Part shown: positions 57,307-64,000 of the stretch, one piece after another | Layout: every line of letters begins with the position of its first letter | How positions within the stretch are numbered: position 1 is the stretch's first letter | NCBI GenBank assembly: GCA_022036555.1 | Contig: CM039125.1 | Location: forward strand, 49,252,110-49,316,109 | DNA from: Microstegium vimineum | Lineage: Eukaryota > Streptophyta > Magnoliopsida > Poales > Poaceae | Direction of reading: 5' to 3' | DNA: 64,000 nucleotides | The notes under the pieces: generated by a model | Seen by the model: the letters and a program-made list of their open reading frames with translations, nothing else | What the model was told of the DNA's origin: nothing | Databases searched by the model: none | Program-made: the position numbers and the translations under genes

Positions 57307-57430
57307 TGAGGTCCCCAGGCGCGAAGCGCATGTTGGAGTCAAGCACGCGTGCGAAGTCGTAGCCCCTGATGGCGTCACCGGGGACGAAGCCGGAGGTGAT
57401 GCCGGGGGGCTTGAGATGATGTTGACCTCG
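57307..57430 (-). pseudogene. 2-alkenal-reductase-like exon, left-hand part
   Basis: On the minus strand: GITSGFVPGDAIRGYDFARV, LDSNMRFAPGDLTWV, ending exactly at the hAT target site. The pattern PG..I.G...ARVLDS....F..GDL.W is that of plant NADP-dependent alkenal double-bond reductases (MDR superfamily), which reduce reactive carbonyls. Without the hAT the frame runs straight into WVISSWEDCNIVTL at 53673 and below. The upstream part (57430-57540) is GC-rich and frameshifted. Confidence 0.45.
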
Positions 57431-57559
57431 CGAAGGTGCGCGTGGCGGAGGGAGTCGGATCCAGCAGGGTCGGCCCATCGACGCTGCTGGGTCGCGGGGT
57501 GGTGGTGGTGCTCCATGTGCTCTTCTTCAGAGCGTTGTGGCGCCTGAGCGGTCTCCGAG

Positions 57560-57815
57560 CGGTCAGGTCATCGGGCACCGGGGGGAGTCAGGGAGGCAAG
57601 GGAGCCACCGGTGGCCGGCGCGGCAGCCGGCTGGGGCCTGCCAAGAGCCGAGGCGCGGGGAGGGACGACCTACGACAGTCTGCGGACAGATGACAGCCGG
57701 CGCGAGCTCCGAGTGGTCGGGGTGGCAGGCGGCCGGGTCAGGTCGTCAAGCGTCGGGGGGGGGGGGGGGGGGAGTCGGGGAGGCAGGGGAGCCACCGGTG
57801 GCCGGCGTGGCAGCG
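57560..57815. repeat. Imperfect tandem duplication with a G18 tract
   Basis: The segment from GTCAGGTCATCGGG (about 57562) to GGCCGGCGCGGCAGC (57624) recurs from GTCAGGTCGTCAAG (about 57736) to GGCCGGCGTGGCAGC (57813). The second copy contains an expanded run of about 18 G. Several overlapping frames are open but none is recognisable. Confidence 0.75.
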
Positions 57816-58342
57816 TCAAATCGGCAAGCGGGTGCCGAGCGGGATCTAGGGATGACGACTTGGCGAGGTCGGTGCTGGGAGCCGATAGTCAGCGGAGACC
57901 CGTTCGCTCGTGCGAGAGGTGTGGACTGTGGAGTGGAGCAGGTGGGCCCCACTTGTCGGCACACACAGATCGCAAGTGGGAGCAGCGGAGCGAGCGTGGC
58001 AAAGTAGTGATGTGGATGATTTCAGTTTGGCCTTTTTAGGAGTGTATATATATGCTCGGGGGCTTGGATTAACAGTATCGATCCATGGGCTTGTGGTGTC
58101 GTCAGTGATAAATCTGCATGTTTGTAGTTGTAGGCTTGCAGCCTAAAGGCATAAATGATATTGGTGCCTCATGCATGGCAGAGCGAGAGGATTGAGAAGG
58201 AGAAGCATCAGTTTTGTCGATGCTGAACTTGAGTAGCAGGAGCCGTGATGTAACAACAACGAGTATATGTTGATTATTTTGTGGCAAACGAGTCCCCGAA
58301 CTGTTTTGTAGCTAGCACATTATATTTTATTTGAGTCATGCT
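57816..58342. other. Intergenic, no gene seen
   Basis: No recognisable coding sequence. 58052-58078 is identical to 45430-45456 (27 bp). Confidence 0.35.
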
Positions 58343-58345
58343 TGT

Positions 58346-58760
58346 TGTCGCACACCCGGTTTTTAATTTAAAGAAGACCAAAAGCTAACTATATATGTAA
58401 CCAGGATATCCACACAACACATATAACGATAAATATGGAGATTATCAAAAACAACACTTTATTATATATATCGAAACATAGTTACAACAAGACTTACTTC
58501 TATTACGTACCAAGCATAGCGGAAACTATTTCATATCTTCTCTTTGAGATTCCATACTTCACAGGGACGGTTGACTGAGAGAGCACTCGTCTAATACTCT
58601 TGGAACTCCTTTGGTAAACTCATCACTTACCACCATCTGGCATCCATCCGAGGGTTTTGTTGATTGTAAAGCAAGTGTGAGCACACCATACTAACAAGTA
58701 TAACATAAGGTTATGCAAGACTAAAGACGGCTTGACTCGGCTATACTCCGGTAAATACTT
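58346..58760. mobile_element. Partial LTR-like sequence
   Basis: TGTCGCACACCCGGTTTTTA at about 58346 resembles the 5' start of gypsy LTRs (TGTxxCACCCGG). About 400 bp of AT-rich body with GCACACCATACTAACAAGTA-type sequence follow, but no matching end was found. Low confidence. Confidence 0.35.
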
Positions 58761-59300
58761 TTAGTTGGTCATATTTTTCTTATTTTAAGATGAAAGCTAA
58801 ACATTGCTCGTGTGATTTATTTGGCTCCCTCACACGAGTCTTTTTGTCGTTAGATTTTCGGCTGCTTTGATCTGCCCCGTCTGTGTACTACCGCCTCGAC
58901 CGTTCGTGTTTGGCCTCCTCGTTTCTCTTACTGTCAGGCCCCACATGTCATCTCTTTTTTTGGAAACGCTTTGAACTATCGTTTGCTTTCTCCCCATTTC
59001 ATCTCCACATGTCAAATCCTTCCTAGGATTTGAGTGAGAATTGATTCTATACTAATTCTATGAAGTGGTTCTCTAGAAAAATGAACTAAGAGGCTAAAAA
59101 TTGAAAAATGTAGCTTCAACTGAATGATTCTTCCTACTAATTTTGTGAATTTATGTCAAACAATCAAAAAAATAATTTTCAGAAGCACAACTGGAGAGTT
59201 AGGGATGACACCTCTACCAAACAAGCCCTAAGATAACGGCTCTTCAGCAAATACGCACCATGCGAGGGGTGTATACGCGAATGTGCAGCACACCTGCAAA
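58761..59300. other. Upstream region of CPN60B
   Basis: No coding sequence. A MITE-like stretch ends in CTACCAAACAAGCCCTAAG near 59213-59231. The remaining 70 bp, GC-richer, probably contain the proximal CPN60B promoter. Confidence 0.35.
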
Positions 59301-59310
59301 ACCCTGGCGT

Positions 59311-59483
59311 GTTATTTAACACTACCTCATCCCTTCCCCTCTACCCCGCCCGTCCGCAAACCCCTCCTCACAAACACGCAGCTGCGACCCAACCCCAACC
59401 CGACCCTCTCGAAGCCGCCAGCCTTATCCTCTCCGCCTCCGACCTCGATCCCCCGGCTCCAATCCGCAAGCAAGCGCGGCAAG
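59311..59483 (+). promoter_or_regulatory. CPN60B: CPN60B promoter edge and 5' untranslated exon 1
   Basis: A weak TATA-like TTATTTAAC at 59312-59320 is followed by a pyrimidine-rich, GC-rich leader ending in a good donor (GGCAAG/GTGAGT, exon end 59483). The next exon with the ATG starts at 60374, giving a roughly 890-bp leader intron. The transcription start is not determinable here. Confidence 0.6.
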
Positions 59484-60379
59484 GTGAGTCCCCAGCCCGA
59501 GCTCCCGAGCTCCTTCCCCGCCCCCTCCTGTAGTTCGAGGCTCCGGCGCGCTCTCGGCGCTCGGCGGGGTTTAGCTGCCGTGGTCTGTGGATTCGGTGGG
59601 AGCTGGAACTGGATGCCCGCGCAGCTCCAGTTCGGTGGGTCGTGAGTTTCGTCCCGAGGTGGCCCGTGTTCGTCCGTGTAGATAGATAGATAGATTGGTG
59701 GTGAGTAGGTTCGGGATGGGATGCGAGTGTTGCTGTTTAGAGCCATTTTCACCCAACAGCATTTGGGGGCTTGGGGCTCGTGAATCTCGCGGGGCCTGTA
59801 CTCATACGACGTGCTACTGTAGTTATCTTAATGGAACTGGCACATTAGTTTCAACTCTGAAACATGGTGTTTTAGAGGCCTCAACGGTTCATGCTCAATG
59901 GATTGACTGTTGGTGGGATGCATTGAGATTCACCTGTTTCAGTTGTCTGCCACTGAATATGTACATGCTCTGTGCATTGCCACTTCAGTAGCGGAAAACC
60001 CGAAAATTTCAGCAGTTGTATGTACGTTAGGCTACCGTTAAATTGTTATAGAAGTTGGCAAAATTACTGGAGTGCGTGAATCTGAATAGCACATGATTTT
60101 CAAGTTCTGTGGTCATGCTTGTCAGTGTGTATGTGTGTGTGTCCTTTCCATAATTCCATTTGCATCAGAGGTAGCGAATGTCCGCAGCAGTGTGTAATCC
60201 ACCATGTGATTTGGTTTGGTATAGATACGTTAATACATACATGTAGTAAAGGCAAAGGATGGTGTGTTCTATTGTTCAGTCAGTTGTTAGTCCCTGCTTG
60301 AGAGATGGTCAGATTATGGGTTATATGTTTGCTTCAATTGTTTTCTCATGCTAATGTGACTCCTGCTGCACAGGTAGAC

Positions 60380-63300
60380 ATGACTTCGACATTCGGTGCC
60401 ACTTCGACGGTCGGCCTTATGGCTGCTCCAACAGGGAAGAATGTGCGCCTTCAGAGGAGGGCGACCTTCAGAGTAAAAGCAGCCAAGGAGCTGTACTTCA
60501 ACAAGGATGGCTCAGCTACCAAGAAGCTCCAGGTGAGCTTCACAGTTGTCATCTCACGCTCTTTTTATTTATGATACGACGATGTGCTGTTGACTCTTAA
60601 CCAGACACTAATCGGTTTTCTCTATGTTTTAGATTGGAGTCAATAAGCTTGCAGACCTAGTTGGAGTTACACTTGGACCAAAGGGAAGGAATGTCGTTTT
60701 GGAGAGCAAGTATGGCTCTCCTAAGATTGTTAATGATGGTGTTACAGTTGCAAGAGAGGTACAGTGCAATGTTATCATGGTTGTACTTAGAATTTGCTTG
60801 CTAGCTGGTAAATTACATAACACTGTCTTTTTTTTTCATTCTTGCCATACAGGTTATATTTTTTATGACCCATTTCATGCATAAACTATAGAGGATCAAC
60901 AGAAGCATATACTTGTCAAATGTTGTGTGTACAGTATTGATGATGCACCAATTAATTTTACCATAATGATAATGTCATAATGATTGTTGCAAAATATTGA
61001 TTTTTGTTATTGAATTGAGTATGTTCCTAAGGCTTATGGCTTATCATGCAAGTAGTATCCTTTTTTTAAGTTCATGTTGAACTTGAGTAATAATTGTTAT
61101 TCTGTAGGTTGAGCTGGAGGACCCTGTGGAAAACATTGGTGCTAAATTGGTCAGGCAAGCTGCAGCTAAGACCAATGATCTAGCTGGAGATGGGACAACC
61201 ACCTCCGTGGTCCTTGCTCAGGGACTGATTGCTGAGGGTGTTAAGGTGTGCCACTAGCTGAAATTTGTTGCTACTTGTATTGAATGATTGTTTTCGAAGC
61301 TAAATACTCTCTTTTCCAGGTTGTGGCAGCTGGTGCTAATCCTGTTCAGATTACTCGTGGTATCGAGAAAACAGCGAAAGCACTAGTTGAAGAACTACGT
61401 AAGATGTCTAAGGATGTTGAAGATAGCGAGCTTGCAGATGTTGCTGCAGTTAGTGCTGGCAACAACTATGAAATTGGTAACATGATAGCAGAGGCCATGA
61501 GCAAGGTTGGTCGGAAGGGTGTGGTTACCCTTGAAGAGGGGAGGAGTTCTGAGAACTTTCTGTATGTTGTGGAGGGAATGCAATTTGACCGTGGTTATAT
61601 CTCTCCGTACTTTGTAACAGACAGTGAGAAAATGACTGCTGAGTACGAGAACTGCAAGGTAGCATGGAAAATCTAAGCTATCATTTTTTTGCTGTTTATT
61701 CTTTTCCTGTTTCAGACTATTAACCTTACTGTACTTTCATCCTCATTCTTCAGCTGCTTTTGGTTGACAAGAAGATCAACAACGCAAGGGATCTTATCAA
61801 TGTTTTGGAAGAAGCCATCAGAGGTTCATACCCAATCCTGATAATTGCTGAGGATATTGAGCAGGAGGCTCTTGCTACCCTTGTCGTCAACAAGCTCAGA
61901 GGGTCACTGAAGATTGCTGCCATCAAAGCCCCTGGTTTTGGAGAGCGCAAGACTCAGTACTTGGATGATATTGCCATCCTTACTGGAGGTCAGCTAAACT
62001 TCCATTCTAGAGCATCCTTATGATCATGTATGCTCCTTATCTATAATCATTCTTTGTTTCTGCAGCAACTGTAATCAGAGATGAAGTTGGGCTGTCACTT
62101 GACAAGGCTGACAAATCAGTCCTTGGAACAGCTGCAAAGATTGTCCTTACCAAAGAGTCGACAACAATTGTTGGTGATGGCAGCACCCAGGAAGAAGTTA
62201 CTAAGAGGGTTGCACAGATTAAAAATCTCATAGAGGTCTGACCTTTTCCTGTTCTCTTTGTTCATTTGACTTTACTGCTCAGGTGAAAGTCTGAAACTCT
62301 GCTTTTATCAACCTAATTTGCAGGCATCAGAACAAGAATACGAAAAGGAAAAACTCAATGAGAGGATAGCAAAGCTTGCTGGTGGTGTTGCTGTTATTCA
62401 GGTAATGTCAAGTACATGGATCGCAATGTTTGTGTTATTTGTTCAACGTAATTATCATCAATTCAATGTTGTAAGTATGATGGATAACTGTAATTCATGT
62501 CTGGTGTTGCCTGACAGGTGGGAGCACAAACAGAAACTGAACTAAAAGAGAAGAAGTTGAGAGTTGAGGATGCGCTAAATGCAACTAAGGTAAATTGTCA
62601 GAGTAATTAACCATTTTGTGCTACCAGATTTGTATTTGTTTCATGAGAAATACTTCATCCTCCGATTACATCTAGGTTTGTTCCAAGTCCAATCTTTCTA
62701 ACTTTGACAGGCAAAATGTACAATAATATATTATCTTGAATTGAGAAAAAAACATACATTGAAAAAGTAGTTTTCACGATAGATGAATTTTCTTGTCAAT
62801 CTATATAATTTTTTTTATATTATGGACAATGGTTAATGTTTAGATAGTTTACTTACAGAAGACATAGATGGGCCTATATTTGTGACTGGAGGAAGTAAAA
62901 ATTACTAGTTCATATTCTTTCCTGAAGCATTCTGCATTTTCTGCCGATTTTTCTTTTGGTTACATATCACAAAAATTGTTTCTTTCTCTTCACAGGCTGC
63001 CGTCGAGGAAGGTATTGTTGTTGGTGGAGGGTGCACTCTTTTGCGGCTTGCAGCTAAAGTCGATGCCATCAAGGATACACTGGAGAACGATGAGCAGAAG
63101 GTGAAAACATAATCAGTAATCCCTTATAATTCATTTGAATGAGGAGGCTACAAAGCACAGCCTTGTTATACTTGAACCATTGGGCATTCCAAACTGACAT
63201 GCTGAACTATCATTAGGTTGGAGCTGAAATAGTAAGGAGGGCCCTTTGCTACCCACTTAAATTGATTGCTAAAAACGCTGGTGTCAATGGCAGCGTTGTT

Positions 63301-64000
63301 ACTGAGAAGGTACAGATTGTTTACCAAAAATCTCACACATGTACCACAGTTTATGGCATGGACCTGAATGACCGAGTCTTATGCAAAATGTTTGCTGCAC
63401 CAGGTCCTTTCCAACGATAACTTCAAGTATGGTTACAATGCTGCCACTGGACAGTACGAGGACTTGATGGCTGCTGGTATCATTGACCCCACCAAGGTTT
63501 GTGGCCCTATGGCTTTCCTATCCATCTGCTTGAATACCAGTAGTTAGTTGATCTTGCAACTTCAGTCATCAATGCTTGTTCCCTACCATTGGGCTTCATT
63601 GCCATAACCAATCTGTCGTGTTCATTACCTTTAGCTCATAATTGCACAATTCTTTAATGTAACCTAACCTCAAATGGATCTTAAAGAACTTGGGAACTAC
63701 CAAAGGTTAAGCAGCAGTAATAACCGGTAAAACTGAAAACAGTAGTCCTTGAACGATGTTGGTGCTATGATTGTTACATCACCTTTCCCAACTGTTCTTT
63801 GGTAACTTCTATTAGAGGAACGATTTCTGACTGGTTTGATATTTCTTTTCCTGGAACAAAACCTCAAACCGCCATGAACTGTCGCAGGTGGTGAGATGCT
63901 GCTTGGAGCACGCCGCGTCGGTAGCCAAGACCTTCCTGACATCAGATGTTGTGGTCGTCGATATCAAGGAGCCAGAGTCTGCGCCCCTCGCTAACCCGAT
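60380..64000 (+). CDS. CPN60B: Plastid chaperonin 60 beta subunit (RuBisCO-binding protein beta), 3' end cut by window
   Basis: GroEL-type chaperonin that, with alpha subunits and CPN20/CPN10, folds RuBisCO large subunit and other stromal proteins using ATP. Coding exons: 60380-60532 (leader exon from 60374), 60633-60758, 61108-61245, 61320-61658, 61754-61988, 62066-62235, 62324-62401, 62518-62589, 62996-63100, 63217-63309, 63404-63496, 63888-64000+. All junctions are GT-AG and in phase. The N-terminus MTSTFGATSTVGLMAAPTGK is a Ser/Thr-rich plastid transit peptide, with the mature part near VKAAKELYFN. ATP-site blocks VGVTLGPKGRNVVLES and LAGDGTTTSVVLAQG are intact; apical-domain VVEGMQFDRGYISPYFVTD and EEGIVVGGGCTLLRL follow. 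About 571 codons are visible; the end (EPESAPLANP) lacks only the last few residues of the family. No frame damage. Confidence 0.97.

Overview
This is nuclear DNA from a grass. The evidence is spliced genes with GT-AG introns, the GC-rich 5' ends typical of Poaceae coding sequence, CACTA elements with the CACTCGGCAAAG-type subterminal motif, Tourist and Stowaway MITEs and a Ty1/copia retrotransposon. The overall style suggests a panicoid/andropogonoid species (sorghum, sugarcane or maize relatives), but the exact species is inference. The region is gene-poor and rich in transposons. Only two host genes look potentially functional: a plastid chaperonin-60 beta gene entering the right edge (from about 59.3 kb, 13 exons, essentially complete) and an intronless E-type pentatricopeptide repeat (PPR) gene on the minus strand (19.8-21.5 kb), whose start codon is unclear.

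Left third (0-19.8 kb): a long gypsy-type LTR-like stretch (about 0.2-4.6 kb), a hAT miniature element with perfect 20-bp terminal inverted repeats, two decayed copies of one LEA-like gene (6.8 and 8.5-9.0 kb), and a complete non-autonomous CACTA element with ATA target duplication (9167-11367). That CACTA carries a piece of a serine palmitoyltransferase subunit-1 gene. Then come a PIF/Harbinger-like element, a frameshifted MATH-BTB pseudogene (14.1-15.0 kb), a decayed KIB/DUF295 F-box-associated gene (15.3-16.2 kb, minus) and a second hAT-like element.

Middle (19.8-45 kb): the PPR gene, a SABATH carboxyl-methyltransferase pseudogene (23.8-25.6 kb), a single glycolate-oxidase exon (27.2 kb), several MITEs, and three dispersed copies of a small gene (29.6, 34.3 and 44.05 kb). 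Two of these predict a short Arg-rich membrane protein; the first is reduced to the tail. A 5'-truncated LINE lies beside copy 2. A second CACTA-like element (36650-37527), a partial DMC1 recombinase gene with frameshifts (38.8-40.2 kb) and the 3' end of a phosphoenolpyruvate carboxylase gene split by a 769-bp hAT element (41.7-43.1 kb) follow.

Right (45-64 kb): a copia retrotransposon (47796-53375) with 282/291-bp LTRs and a broken polyprotein, then a BED-zinc-finger hAT element (53682-57298) with exact GACCCAGG duplications. The hAT interrupts what reads as a 2-alkenal-reductase-like gene once the element is removed. CPN60B ends the window.

The genes do not form a pathway. The theme is a transposon-dense interval that has accumulated truncated or captured copies of unrelated host genes (LCB1, LEA, MATH-BTB, KIB, SABATH, GLO, DMC1, PEPC, alkenal reductase). 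The most unusual features are the three-copy small gene family, the TCGGCA hexamer expansions placed at domain boundaries of the copia polyprotein, and the deletion-fused LCB1 fragment inside the CACTA element. I saw no clear sign of a wholly new multi-gene system.
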